Numbered from the stretch's first letter, positions 35,560-46,954 are shown. The stretch is 64,000 bases of DNA from Tetragonia tetragonoides (GCA_038025085.1 CM076151.1:4887001-4951000), one strand, 5' to 3'. A program made the numbers and translations. Notes: generated from the letters alone by a model not told the origin.

Positions 35560-36369
35560 ATGGATATGATGATGAGAAATATTTGTCGCTCTTCTTCTCC
35601 TGGTTTACCCTGTGAACATCTTGGCTTTGTCCATGATATATGTGTTCGTTGTGGCATATATGAAGACGAGTGCACCAATATCACCACCATACCATTCAAC
35701 TATCTCCTCCCTAGCCTCACATTAAACACCAAAGAGATAAACCACCTTCGAGACCAAAACCTACAAAGTTTACTAAGCCGTAAGAAACTTCATCTAATCT
35801 TGGACCTAGACCACACCCTCGTTCACACAATTAGGTTGCACAAACTCGACAACAAATATAGTGTGATCAATTACGACGATCATGACAATGCCTACCTATA
35901 TAATGATGTGGTGGTGAAGTTAAGGCCTGGTGTTCGCGAGTTCTTGGAACGCGCTAGTGTCTTGTTTGAGATATCGATTTATACTATGGGGTCTCGGTAT
36001 TATGCGAAGCGTGTGCTGCAGTTGTTAGACCCTGAGGTATTATGGTTTGTAGGTGGGGATTTGATAGTTTGTGCTAGAGAGGATTGTACAACAAATACGC
36101 AAAAGGCTTTGGATATTGTTTTGTCCCATGAGCGTAATGTTTTGATTGTGGATGACACGGAAAAGGTTTGGAGGGAAAGGGATAGGGATATGGATAACCT
36201 TATAAGAATTGAACCTTATCATTATGATTATTTCTCAAACGATGAGGTGACTAATAAGGAAGATGATAAGGAATTTGATAGGGTTTTTCGAGTTTTATCG
36301 GAGGTCTATCGAGATTCTTTGATAATAATGGCGGTAGTAGTAATAATTCCGAAGAAGAGTATGCAATGA
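35560..36369 (+). CDS. FCP1/CPL4-like CTD phosphatase domain protein, C-terminal frameshift
   Basis: The frame gives 269 residues from the ATG at 35560. An N-terminal Cys pair (CEHLGFVHDICVRCG) and TTIPFNY precede the FCP1 homology domain. That domain has the DxDxT motif DLDHT at 82-86, YTMGSRYYA, and the later acidic pair in VLIVDDTEKVW. This is the layout of CPL4-type phosphatases acting on the RNA polymerase II CTD, but without the BRCT domain. A paralogue lies at 54444-55340. After residues SEVYRDSL the frame diverges and ends in a hydrophobic tail. Another frame just downstream (to about 36408) encodes the family tail with RDARQLLQG. A small indel near 36310 explains the change. The catalytic domain is intact, so a shortened functional protein remains possible. 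Confidence 0.8.
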   Translation: MDMMMRNICRSSSPGLPCEHLGFVHDICVRCGIYEDECTNITTIPFNYLLPSLTLNTKEINHLRDQNLQSLLSRKKLHLILDLDHTLVHTIRLHKLDNKYSVINYDDHDNAYLYNDVVVKLRPGVREFLERASVLFEISIYTMGSRYYAKRVLQLLDPEVLWFVGGDLIVCAREDCTTNTQKALDIVLSHERNVLIVDDTEKVWRERDRDMDNLIRIEPYHYDYFSNDEVTNKEDDKEFDRVFRVLSEVYRDSLIIMAVVVIIPKKSMQ

Positions 36370-37048
36370 GAGATGCACGACAACTGCTCCAAGGAAAATG
36401 CGGATGATGAACTCGATTACGTCGACAGATCAAAACAAGGTCGAGGACACGAAGATTATGGATGTCAAGCCTAAAAGTGTTGAATTTATGAGAGTACCGA
36501 TTGCTCAAGCAATGAAGCTATAGGCCTATAATGAAGTAATGCTCAGTACTGACATCATTGTACTAAGATTACCTAAGGTGACAATCAAAAAGGGAAGTTC
36601 GATTTTGTATTTGGTGTGATATAGAGTGAATGTACTACCTTTTCATCAGTCAACTGCAAATCCCTGGTGATGGTTTACTTAAAATACAACAGGTTGCCAA
36701 AGTGTTTTGCCAAGTAGTGGTGCAGTGGTGCTATGCTACGCAATACGCGTCATAGACTGATTTTAGCTTATTAAATCAAAAATTTTGTTTCGCAATATCT
36801 TGTCTCAAGATTCATATTTTGTTTATTTTGTTATTTCTTTCACTTCACACTTCTTTTTTCTTTGTAATTCGATCTATTTTCTCTCCTTTGATTGGTCAAG
36901 TTACCCTTTTTAACTACTCCATCAGCATTGCACAGAAAAAAAAAAAAAAAACAAAAAACTCCATCAGTTCTTTCATTGTAAGTCAAGATCTACCGACGTT
37001 GACCATCAAATTATTGAAAATTAGTTTGATTTTATATTACAAAAATAA

Positions 37049-37294
37049 TATTCTATCTGTCTCAAAAAAAACCTGATCTTTGTTTTTAACGGTCTCCAAG
37101 ACACCAGTTTGACCTTAAATAAGTACAATTATATGAATATAAAAATTATAACAATATGATTTTTTGAAAGTACTTTTAAAAATGAATCTAACAAAGTATT
37201 TTCATAATATGAATCTTTATATATTTTCATAAATTAATGGTCAAAGTTTGACCTTCAAAGACAAAGGTTCATTTTTTTTGAGACGGATAGAGTA
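37049..37294. mobile_element. Stowaway-like MITE
   Basis: The ends TATTCTATCTGTCTC and GAGACGGATAGAGTA are near-perfect inverted repeats bounded by TA. The interior is AT-rich. The TA duplication and the CTCTATCCGTCTC-type terminus are typical of Tc1/mariner Stowaway elements. A decayed relative lies at about 59640-59850. Confidence 0.75.
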
Positions 37295-37390
37295 TCATAT
37301 ATTCAAGGTAAAGTACTTTCTCAGTTTCGTACAAAGTTATAAAATGCAATAATTGCTCAAAGTTGAGAAGTTTTGACTTCTTCATAACAC

Positions 37391-37636
37391 TAAGACGTTT
37401 GTTAGAGCTTATATGATTAGTTTAGTTCAATTCAATTATTTCAAATTAGTTAAATAACGTTCAGTTCAGTTCAGTGGTGCTGAGTTGAGAAACATACTCT
37501 TTGTTTCACATATTAAGTTGTGTTCAATTCAGTTCAGTTGTGTCCAGTTCAGTTCAATAGTGTGCAATTCAATGATATTGAATTTAATTCAGTTCAGTTC
37601 AATTCTAGTAAGTTCAGCCTTTATAAACGCACCTTA
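37391..37636. mobile_element. MITE-like element rich in TTCAG words
   Basis: The left end TAAGACGTTTGTTAGAGCTTA and the complement of the right end (TAAGGTGCGTTTATAAAGGCT) are imperfect inverted repeats. The interior consists largely of GTTCAGTTCA-type words. The same words occur in the MITEs at 47525 and 60523, so these may be distant relatives. No exact target-site duplication is resolved. Confidence 0.5.
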
Positions 37637-38016
37637 TTTATTATTTTAGAGTTTCTAATCCGTATGTCAAGTCAAAATATGTTATATATTATAAAAGGAT
37701 GGAGAAATAAATCACTAGATGTTGTATAAGGCCATTTTATAGCAAGATAATTGAAAATAGTAGAATTCTTTATTCAAAATATAACACATTTTATTCGGAA
37801 AATAACAAATACTATAAGTTTCCACAACCAAAAGTGATATTTAAAAAAAAAAAAAAATCACCTGTAGTGTAGGCTGTAGAACTCGTTGGTGGAGAACTGG
37901 TCTCAGAGTGACTCTCAGTAGTCAGTACAATCAAAATTATAAAAAATTACAAAAAAAATTCCAAGGTTAGAAACAAGAGCTCGCTTCCCTTGCTTGAACT
38001 TCAAAGAGCTTCATCA

Positions 38017-41000
38017 ATGGCGGCATGTTCAATTTCTCTCTCCCACTCTTCATTCTCCAAATCACCTCCCCACAATCACCTCTCCTCTCAATTTCTCTCT
38101 CCTCCTCATCCGCCATTTCAATTCCATCTCCTTCGAACCTTCCCTTCTCTTCAAGCTTCTCGTCGTAGCACCTCGACTTCACCTCAGGTCCTCTCTCTCA
38201 CTCTCTCACATTCTCTCTCATCTTGATCTTATACTGAATGAATAAATAACAATATTGTTTTCGAATTCATGATCAGGAAAGTGACGAGTATATAAACGAG
38301 AGCCGTAAATGGAACAAATTTGATTTCGATAATTACGGAGATGACGATGAATTTGATGACGATGATGAAGATGATGAAGAAGAAGAAGAAGATCGAAGTT
38401 TAGACCTATTGGTTAAATTTGTGGAGAATATTTTCCGAAAAGTCTCTAAACGAGCTCGTAAAGCCGTTCGATCAGTTCTCCCTATCGCTATCTCCACCAA
38501 ATTGGTGCGTTTCTTTGAATTAATTTAATTTATTTTTCTTTAAGATTATGATATTTGTTGCTACCAGTTATTATGACCTAATTTGAAGAACTTTAGTGAT
38601 GAAATATTTGTGGAACCAAGTTAATTGATAATTATTGAACTAGGTTTTGCTAGTATTGATTGGTAGCATGGTTGATTGATGATATTGTTGTTTGATTGGA
38701 TGTACTATGGTTAAAGTTGGTTAGATGCTGGTGATTTGCAATTTGTTTCCTTCAATTGTTATTTGTAATTGAAGATCAATGTGAGATTTGGGGTTTGGGT
38801 GTAGCTAAGTATCTGCTAAAAATATGAGAGAAATAATCAAAGTTAGGTTAGGCTTCAGATTATCTGAACATCACTAAAATGTATCAATCACATTCATTCA
38901 GGTACCATGACCTTGGGGCTTGTAATGATTAACTTGCAAAACAGTCGTGCTGATGAATTGCAAATATCAATGTTTCATTGTGTTTCATTGCTACTTAATT
39001 GGTAGATAATGTTTGTTGATGGTACGGTGATGCCCCTTCGATGTTTGTATTATAAATGTGACTTTTTTTAATTGATTTTGCTTTCCTGTTAATAGGTGGG
39101 ATTTGCTGTCAATGGACTGATTGTCTTATCGTTTTTGTGGGTCTTGAAGGCTTTTCTTGAGGTAATTCTATTCAGAAGATAAGCTTTCATCATTCAACTG
39201 CAAGTTACATCTCTGCTATCACAATTACTGATGTTTGACAACCCTCACCAGTTAATAAGTTGATAGTTAAAGGAGAAGAGTGTTAGAAAGAGTAGAAAAT
39301 GATCCATGATTAGTATCAAATCCAGTGAGGACACATTGTCCCACATTCAATGGAGAGGAGAAAGGAGACTAAGATGTGAATCTGGTGGGTTGTTGTCACT
39401 TGTCAATGGTCTTCAAACAGTCAAATCTACCTGGCGTAGCCCCTTTGCAGGGTTGGTAATTTGGTATGTCAGAGCCTAAGTGATCGCCCCCCCCCCCCCC
39501 CCCCCGCATGGGAATGGCCTTTGCAGGGTTGGTAATTTGGTATATCAGAGCCTAAGTGATTGTCCTGCCCCCCCCCCCCCCCCGAATGGCCTTTGCAGGG
39601 TTGATTATTTGGTATATCAGAGCCTAAGTGACTATCCTTCCCCCCGCCCCCCACAAAGAGGAAAAAGAGACCTCTTTGGGCCTATATGTGATTTTTTGTT
39701 TTCTTTCTCTTGCAGGTTTTGTGTAGTCCCATTGCAAATTTTAGATAATCTCACTGATATAATACTTTGCTTTTAAGGGGAACTGTTATAGGAGTAATGA
39801 ATTTTTCAACCTTAGCAATATGGTTCACATGCCTTTGTTTTAAATTCAATACTGTATTGGAAAAAACAGCCCAAAAGTGAAGTGCTCAAGAATGTGCGAA
39901 CACTGTTTGGTTCCAAGGAATTTTTTTTCCACTCCATTGTTATTATGTGCTCTAGAGGGTGAAAAGTGACTTTCTGCAAAGGACAAAAGACTCATATGTG
40001 GAGGAGAAAACCACTCGAGCTTTATACATTAGTGACACTATTTAACCTTAACCAACCACGTAACTGAAATTGTTGCTCTTTAGCAAACTATAAACTGTTA
40101 GACGATCTACATTGTGGAAAAGTGAGCTGGTTCAGTGGTTTAGGAGGCCTTAGACTTTAGCCTGGAACACAAGGAGAGAACAATGTTCCCAACAAAATAT
40201 TTACGTACTTATGGAGTTTTTACTTGTGGCTTGGTTCTATCATTTTATGAGCAATCTTATTCTCTAGCAATTTAGTCCACACATGCAATAGAAAATTTTG
40301 ACTCTTAATAGTTTATTGGTCATATTTGCATCAAATACATTTATAAAGACTAGAGAATTTTTGACTTTTATACATATGGAATTTTGGATGTATTTGAGGC
40401 TTCCAAAGGGTTTCAAGACATGTATGGCTGACTGGCTGTGATGATATGGCAATTAGTTGCCTGATTCAGTAAGATATCACTTTTTGCTGTTAAAAAAGTT
40501 AAAATAAAATGAAGATTAGAGAATATTGATGCTGGTGGAATTCTTTTTTCTTCCCCCACCCCCACCTCCCCACTGCACTCCCTACTGCAAGTTTATGTCT
40601 GCACACAGCCACACATGCACACGTTTTCACCTGCTTTTACGATGGGGTTTGAAACAGGAAAAGGTCATGTTTATCATTCCTTCTGCTGGATGAAACTTAA
40701 ACTGATGCAAGAAACACTGTAGCACGTCAATTTTCTCATAACATGCGCCATATTGGACTATGATTAGATTGCTATGTTTGCCAGCTGGATATTACTAGCA
40801 TAGCTGATATCGGAATCCTGAGTGGGTAGCTCAGCTGGTAAGATCTCTGAGAAGTGTTCCAGAGGTCCCAGGTTCGAGTCCCCTCAGGGCCACTGGATGT
40901 TTTCCTGGTTGTTAACTTTAGGGCCCATGGGATTAGTCAAACTAAGCTTGGACACCTATGTTATCTAAAAAAAACAAGCATAGCTGATATCAGAGTAGAT

Positions 41001-41334
41001 CTAAGCTAGCAAGAAATTCATTATGTTTCAAACTTTAACATGTTCATATGAAATGGGTTACCTGAAGTGCTTTTAGAAATGGGAAATGCCATCTAAAAGC
41101 TCATGTCTCGGTGATTTGTACTGTTTACTTGGTGTTAATCCCACTTCATTGTTTCATGTTTCTGTTTTTCATGCTCAGGTTGTTTGTACGCTCGGAAGTG
41201 TTGTCTTTGTGAGCATTTTACTTATTCGTGGGGTATGGTCGGGTGTATTATATTTGCAAGAAAGTCGAAGCCGTCATCTAAATGGATTTGATGATGATCA
41301 TCCCCCATGGAGTGAAGCACAACCTGTAACTTGA
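38017..41334 (+). CDS. SHORT HYPOCOTYL IN WHITE LIGHT 1 (SHW1)-like protein
   Basis: Four exons (38017-38187, 38277-38504, 39096-39161, 41179-41334) join in phase 0 to give 206 residues. The N-terminal 57 residues are Ser/Pro/His-rich, like an organelle targeting leader. An acidic stretch of Asp/Glu (about residues 70-95) is followed by DRSLDLLVKFVENIFRKV. A basic block (RKAVRSVLP) and two hydrophobic segments (VGFAVNGLIVLSFLWVLKAF and VVFVSILLIRGVW) come next. The C-terminus is polar and ends PPWSEAQPVT. The core resembles the plant protein annotated as SHW1, a seedling light-response regulator. I recall this from family resemblance and could not check it; another plastid membrane protein of unknown role is possible. 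The last intron (2 kb) holds a SINE and a minisatellite. Confidence 0.65.
39447..39652. repeat. Minisatellite with poly-C tracts, three units
   Basis: Three tandem units share TTTGCAGGGTTGGTAATTTG, then GTATRTCAGAGCCTAAGTGA, and then a run of C. Units are about 65-75 bases long. The C runs make each unit length-variable. The array lies in the last intron of the SHW1-like gene. Confidence 0.85.
40812..40976 (+). mobile_element. tRNA-derived SINE, copy 2, with 15-bp target-site duplication
   Basis: The head contains TGGGTAGCTCAGCTGGTAAG (polymerase III A box) and GGTTCGAGTCCCC (B box), followed by a body ending TTATCTAAAAAAAA. Perfect direct repeats AGCATAGCTGATATC at 40797-40811 and 40977-40991 flank it. 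It is the better-preserved member of the pair with 19567-19735. The tRNA-like head is not a tRNA gene, because no acceptor stem closes. Confidence 0.9.
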
Positions 41335-42012
41335 GTAACCGACACAGCTGGTGAATTCACTCTGATATTGAATCATGTTGCCTGCTTATAGAAGGAATAA
41401 TACTAGAAGTATCCAGGTCATCAGAAAAATTGTACAGTCTCCATGAAGATCAATTTTGTATGGATGCATGATTGAGTCAGGTATGTGGTATTCTGTCTTG
41501 ATCTTCCTTTATGGGGAGATATATCATATACAGACAGGCAAAAAGGCCGCATGAAAGGTTATATAAGAAATTATTATAATGTGAATTGAGACTTGCAAGG
41601 CCCTCTATGTAAAGATGTTCAGCTTGTAATCCGTACATGTTAGGTTGTTATTCAGGTAGAAAATCTAGTATGTAACTTTCATCACATAATCTGAATGCAA
41701 AGAATTCATGGCGAACTTAAGTGCAGTAGTGGGTACTAATATATGTGCTATACAGAACAGAAGTCCAAACATTTACTAAGATTGCTTGAAATAGTCTATA
41801 TTTATCTTGGTCATTGTTTATGGAACAACTAGTAAACACAAATATGCATGTGTATAGTATGATCACACTGTCATATACATACTAAAGTATTCAGCAAACA
41901 GTGTTCCAAAACCGGAATCTTATGGCATACATAATACTGCACAACCAGAATCAATGCGAAACAAGCAAATAACCTATCCATACACAGTTTTCTCCGTGCT
42001 AAAACCATGATA
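41335..42012. other. Convergent 3' flanks of the SHW1-like and SF3a60-like genes
   Basis: No gene is supported. Both neighbours end into this AT-rich stretch, so it should hold two 3' untranslated regions. I see no long A/T tail next to the SF3a60-like stop. Confidence 0.5.
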
Positions 42013-43188
42013 CTAAATGAGGCCCTGCCTCCTAAGATCAGCATAGGTCTTCTTATTGTAGACATTGCCCTCATCATCCTCGCATTCCTCGTCAATGTCA
42101 GGCAGCCACTTGGTAAGCCCCTGCCTCTGTTGAATCTGCTCCCACAACTTCTTTGCTTCCTCAATTTTTGTGATCTCGTTAAAGCTCTTGGTGTTGGGGA
42201 TGCCTAGGCAACGCATCCCATGCTGGTGACGGCCTTCCTTGAAGTGCCTCTCGAACTCCCTCCGCCCCCTGTAGGTATAATCTCCACATATCTCACATGT
42301 GAACTCCTGGCCCAGCCCATGGAGCTTGTACAACCAGAAAGGTATTGGCTTACCATCCCAGCCCATCGGCAGCTTGAGTGGATTGTAGATCTCCTCCTGC
42401 TGCTCGTCCTCCTCCTCTTCATCCTTGCCCATTAGCATCTCATCCTCCTGTTCCTTACGATCAGCGACCAGTTCGTTGTAAGTCATTGTCAGCCTGTTGG
42501 TAACATGTTCTTTTGTTCGAACAATAGTTTCATTCAGGATCTCACAGAGCTTCTTCAGTTTAGCTTCCGTTAGGGCATTTTGTTTGTCATGTTTTGGTTC
42601 CTCCTTCATGAAGTGTTTCGAGTTCAGCCTTTTGAGGTCAGGGGTGTTCCGGGCAAGAAGAAGCCTCTCTGCCCTTTGCTGTAGAGTGCCCCCAGATTTG
42701 AGACCCAGTGATGCCAGGGACTCTTTGAGTTTTACAGGTCCCAACTCCATCAACTCCTCCACTGTGTTACAATTATGATCATAATCAATCTCGCTAAACT
42801 TCCTCTTTCTGCTGTTGGTCCATTGCTCCTCGAATACAGCTTCGAGCTTGGAAAAGATCCTGTCAAGATCCCTCAAGGGATCTGCCCTATCTACGAAAGA
42901 TATCAGATACTGTAGGAGATCAGAGATGTAATTTCTGTACTGGCTTGTTTTCTTGAATTTGCAAGGGATACACCCACCAGATTCATTATCAACCACTGTA
43001 AACTGATCAAGATAAGCAGTATATTCAATTTGGCGACCAAATTTAGAATTAATGTATCTATGGTAAAATTCATGCAAGTCGACATACCGTCCAAAACTTT
43101 CCTCTCCGCTAAACTGAACTGGTGGTAGTTGTGCCACCATCTGCTCGTAAAACTCGTCGATGACGTCTCGGGTAGGCATAGCAACCAT
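42013..43188 (-). CDS. Splicing factor SF3a60 (SF3A3/PRP9)-like, intronless and N-terminally short
   Basis: One uninterrupted frame of 391 residues. It begins MVAMPTRDVIDEFYEQM and reaches the family core by about residue 24 (VQFSGEESFGRY). Other landmarks are INSKFG, ADPLRDLDRIFSKL and a SAP-like block (LKESLASLGLKSGGTLQQRA). A C2H2-type zinc finger (Cys298, Cys301, His315 and a distal His) and the terminal KKTYADLRRQGLI follow. SF3a60 links U2 snRNP components during branch-site recognition. Family members are usually about 500 residues, so roughly 100 N-terminal residues are absent and none are found upstream. Lack of introns and the missing 5' end fit a processed retrocopy that kept an open frame. 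A genuine short paralogue is the alternative. Confidence 0.88.
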   Translation of the reverse strand: MVAMPTRDVIDEFYEQMVAQLPPVQFSGEESFGRYVDLHEFYHRYINSKFGRQIEYTAYLDQFTVVDNESGGCIPCKFKKTSQYRNYISDLLQYLISFVDRADPLRDLDRIFSKLEAVFEEQWTNSRKRKFSEIDYDHNCNTVEELMELGPVKLKESLASLGLKSGGTLQQRAERLLLARNTPDLKRLNSKHFMKEEPKHDKQNALTEAKLKKLCEILNETIVRTKEHVTNRLTMTYNELVADRKEQEDEMLMGKDEEEEDEQQEEIYNPLKLPMGWDGKPIPFWLYKLHGLGQEFTCEICGDYTYRGRREFERHFKEGRHQHGMRCLGIPNTKSFNEITKIEEAKKLWEQIQQRQGLTKWLPDIDEECEDDEGNVYNKKTYADLRRQGLI

Positions 43189-43268
43189 GGCTGATGTGAT
43201 TATTGTTTGTGAGCAAAGGCAAATTTATGCGCAGAATAATGGAGGTGAGGGGGTTGTACTTGCATCCC

Positions 43269-43276
43269 TTATATAG
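43269..43276 (-). promoter_or_regulatory. TATA box upstream of the SF3a60-like gene
   Basis: On the minus strand TATATAAG lies about 80 bases upstream of the ATG at 43188. Its position suggests the locus has acquired its own promoter, though this is motif evidence only. Confidence 0.45.
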
Positions 43277-43489
43277 GGGAGCAATTGATAAGTTTCCTAA
43301 ATCCTAATTAAAACAGGTCACCGCCTCTAATTAGCTATGTATGTAAAGTTTCCTTATTGATAGGATTTCCTAAACTAAAGCATGTTTGTTTCCCAATAGG
43401 ATACAACTTCCGAACAACCTTATGCTTGTGAGGAAATTAAGGTTTTTCCGATTTTTAAAAAAAAAGAAAGATGAAGATGCATACGCCTA

Positions 43490-46400
43490 ATTATAAACAA
43501 TATGCGTCATTTAGAAATTCAACATAGACTACTCAACCAACGTGAAAAGCTCTATTTATTTGGCCAAAAATATTGGGGCAAAAATGCTTGGAAAAAATGG
43601 TTGACACAAGGAGATCGTAACTCGCGATATTTTCATTTTCAACACCGTGCTAAACGAAAGAAAAATATTATTTTCTGAATTAAGGATCCAAGTGGTACTT
43701 GGGTTGAAGACAAAATCATGATTAATAACTGCTTTATTACGGAATACCAGCAACGTTTTAAATCCTTGCATAATGAACCTACACACATAGATCTTTCGGA
43801 TTTACAAAAATGTATTTCGGACAATGATAATGATATACTAACCTCTCCTGTTTCAAGCGAAGAAATTACACAAGCAGTTTTTGACATGAATCCCCTTAAA
43901 TCGCCAGGGCCTGATGGATTTGGTGCATCCTTCTATCAAGATCACTGGAACATTGTTGGGCCTGATGTTACTAAGGCAATTCAATCATTCTTCCATCATG
44001 GAAAATTGCTAAAAGAAATTAATCATACGTTCATCACTTTTATACCAAAAAATGAGAATCCCACTAGTCCGACTCAATTTCGCCCAATTAGTTTATGCAA
44101 TTCGCTTTACCAAATCATTGCAAATATTTTAGTTAATCGACTTCGACCACTGCTACCAAACTTGATTAGTCCATTTCAAGGAGCCTTTGTCCCCCATAGA
44201 TCTATTCGTGATAACATTTTAATAAGTCAGGAAATTATGCACTTTTTCAGAAAAATCAAAACCAAAGAAGGGTGGTTAGCTATGAAACTTGATATGGAAA
44301 AAGCCTATGATCGAATTGAATGAAATTTTCTGTTCACAATCCTAAAACAAATAGGCTTCAATGATAAATGGATCAACTGAATTAAACAATGTGTTACTAC
44401 CGTTAGCTACTCACTTCTTATAAACGACTCTCCATGTGGACTTATAAGTCCCTCTCAAGGCCTTCGCCAAGGCGATCCCCTTTCTCCGTACTTATTTATT
44501 ATATGCATGGAAGTATTAACTCAACGACTTATAAAAGCCTCTCAAGACAAACATGGCATTGGCATTACAATAAGTCCGGGAGACCAGAAAATTTCGTGCC
44601 TCCTCTTTGCTGATGATAGCCTTCGTTTTTTTAAGACCACCAGACATGCAACATCTAAATTAAAAGAAATTCTAGACCAATTTTCCGCACAATCTGGTCA
44701 ACTCATCAATTTTCATAAATCAGCTCTAATTTTTTCCCGAAACCCTACTAGTCATCAAAAACTAGTTGTGAATGCTTATTTTGACATACCCCACAAATCT
44801 AGCTTGGGCAAGTATTTAGGATGCTTCTTTCCAGAACAGCGAATCAATCAAGTCACCTTCCAGAATATTGTGGAAAAAACTCAAGCAAAACTTGAACCCT
44901 GGAAAGCTTCCAGTCTATCCAAAGCAGGGAAAACCATTCTCATTCAGGCTAATTTAGAGGCCCTTCCCTCGCATGTGATGCAAAGTTTCAAAATTCCGAC
45001 TCATACAACCAATGTTTTAGACGCCATGCATCGAAAGTTCTTCTGGCAAAGCTCGGCAAGTAATGGTATTCCCATGGTTGCATGGGATAAAGTCTGTCAA
45101 CCAAAATCTGCAGGGGGATTAGGACTTCGCAAAACTGAAGCTGTGAACAAAGCTTTTTCGGCTAAATTAGGATGGAAAATATTAACAGAGCATAATAACA
45201 TATGAGTTACCCTTATTCGACTTAAATATCTGCGGAAACATGGATTTTTCTCTGTTAAAGCAAAAAACAATGATTCTTGGATGTGGAACAACGAATTATT
45301 TTACAACAAGGTATCCGATGGATACTTGGCAATGGTATAAATATTTATTTTTGGAAAGACAATTGGTTTTTTGATACGAACCTCATTAACCACATAGGAC
45401 TTAATACACAGGACATTCCCAATATAGACAGTAAAGTTAGTGATTTCATAACAACTGACAAATGTTGGGACTCGCACAAATTAGCACAAACTGTCCCCAT
45501 ATCTATAGCTAATGCTATCAAAGGCATCCCAATTCCCTTTATTGACGCCCCAGACCACTACTGTTGGGGTCCTGAATCTACGGGTAATTTCAGTATCAAA
45601 ATTGCCACCTGGTTATGTCATGGCCTCAATAAATACGACTGTAAATCATGACCTCATAAATGGATATGGAAACTTAATATTGCACCCAAGTTACAGATTT
45701 TTCTGTGGCAACTCTTTCATGATGGATTACCCACTCGTCATACATTATCCAAAAAAGGTCTTAATTTAGATAATATATGTCCCCTGTGCAACCAGGAGCC
45801 CGAGGATATTTATCATCTCATGTCCTCCTGTCCCATCTCGCAACAAATATGGCAACAAGCTAGTACTAGCGGTTGGCTCCCCCATAAAGATAACACTCTC
45901 CATATTTTCGAATGGTGGAATGAACTTCGAGCAAAGAATATGATTGATGAATTAAACAGAAGTGTCTAACTAATCTGGTACATTTGGAAAGCACGCAATG
46001 AATTGCTATTCCAAAACATTCAACCAAATATTATGCAGATTGTAATCAGGGCCAAATCACTATATAGTGAATGGAAAATTAGGGAACGACTCGATCCAGA
46101 GTACCAAATTTACACTACCCCTGACTTACACAAGTCTCCTTTACCTTGCCCTCCTTCGACTATCCAAGTTTTATGGGAACCACCTCCGCTCAGCTTTGCA
46201 AAACTCAACTTTGACGGCTCACATCTAGACAATCGCTCAGATGCAGGTTATGTTATCCGTGATAACGAAGGAAAATTAATAAAGGCTGAAAGCGAATTCC
46301 TTGGGGATGCTCCAATTCTAGTGGCAGAGGCAATGGCATTACGTAATGGACTCATTCAAGTCACATCTCTAGGTATTAATAACATAATTATTGAAGGTGA

Positions 46401-46737
46401 TAACAAACTAGTAATACAAGCACTGCAAGGGCAAAGCAAAATTCCGTGGAGAATAGTTAGTCTAATCGTGGATATCAGGCAATTACTGCAACAAGTTGAC
46501 CATTATCGCATTCAACATAAATATCGCGAAGCAAATCGAGCAGCTGATTGGATGGCTAAACATGCAACGACTATCTCTGATAGTGCCCATTGGACTAATT
46601 ATCCTTCTAGAACATTTCGTAACATTTTACTTTCAGATACGATGGGAGTGGCCCTCGAGAGGAGGACCCCTAATCGTTATTCTTTCTTACCTTCAAAAAA
46701 AAAACAAAAAAAAAACTGTAAGTGTACAATGGTTTAA
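43490..46737 (+). mobile_element. Decayed LINE retrotransposon (reverse transcriptase and RNase H), 5'-truncated
   Basis: Coding remnants run through about 3.2 kb. A pre-reverse-transcriptase segment (KKWLTQGDRNSRYFH) comes first. The reverse transcriptase core follows, with NPLKSPGPDGFGASF, FRPISLCN, KLDMEKAYDR and the catalytic LLFADDS. A zf-RVT-like end (CPLCNQEPEDIYHLMSSC) and a plant-type RNase H (FDGSHLDNRSDAGYVIRD, then EGDNKL and REANRAADWMA) complete it. The endonuclease domain is missing. The frame is broken by TGA at 43676, 44321, 44378, 45203 and 45649, by TAA at 45967 and by a frameshift near 45285. The 3' end is A-rich. It is an inactive copy, in a different LINE lineage from the PRP40-intron fragments. 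Confidence 0.92.
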
Positions 46738-46898
46738 TGAGTGATTGTTTTTCCTGTGCAAAATTGCAGTATCATGTATCTCTAGAAATACAAAAAAAAA
46801 AAAAAAAAAAAAAACCTAGAAAAAAAAAAATACATCTCATATACATTGACCATAATTAATCACCTTTTTGGTCTATCTTCTTAAATACTAGAGTACCG

Positions 46899-46903
46899 TA
46901 TAA

Positions 46904-46954
<51 letters not shown>
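46899..46954. repeat. (ATT)n microsatellite
   Basis: This is a clean trinucleotide run of about 18 units in AT-rich intergenic DNA. Confidence 0.9.

Larger units (their letters stand above)
36370..38016. other. Intergenic region with two MITEs
   Basis: No gene is supported. It includes the remnant of the FCP1-like tail to about 36408, A runs near 36938 and 37837, and two MITE-like elements listed separately. The promoter of the SHW1-like gene should lie in the last few hundred bases. Confidence 0.5.

Noticed and set aside
40823..40895. tRNA gene candidate (A and B boxes present)
   Set aside because: No acceptor-stem pairing or anticodon arm closes; the poly-A end and flanking duplication show it is a SINE head.
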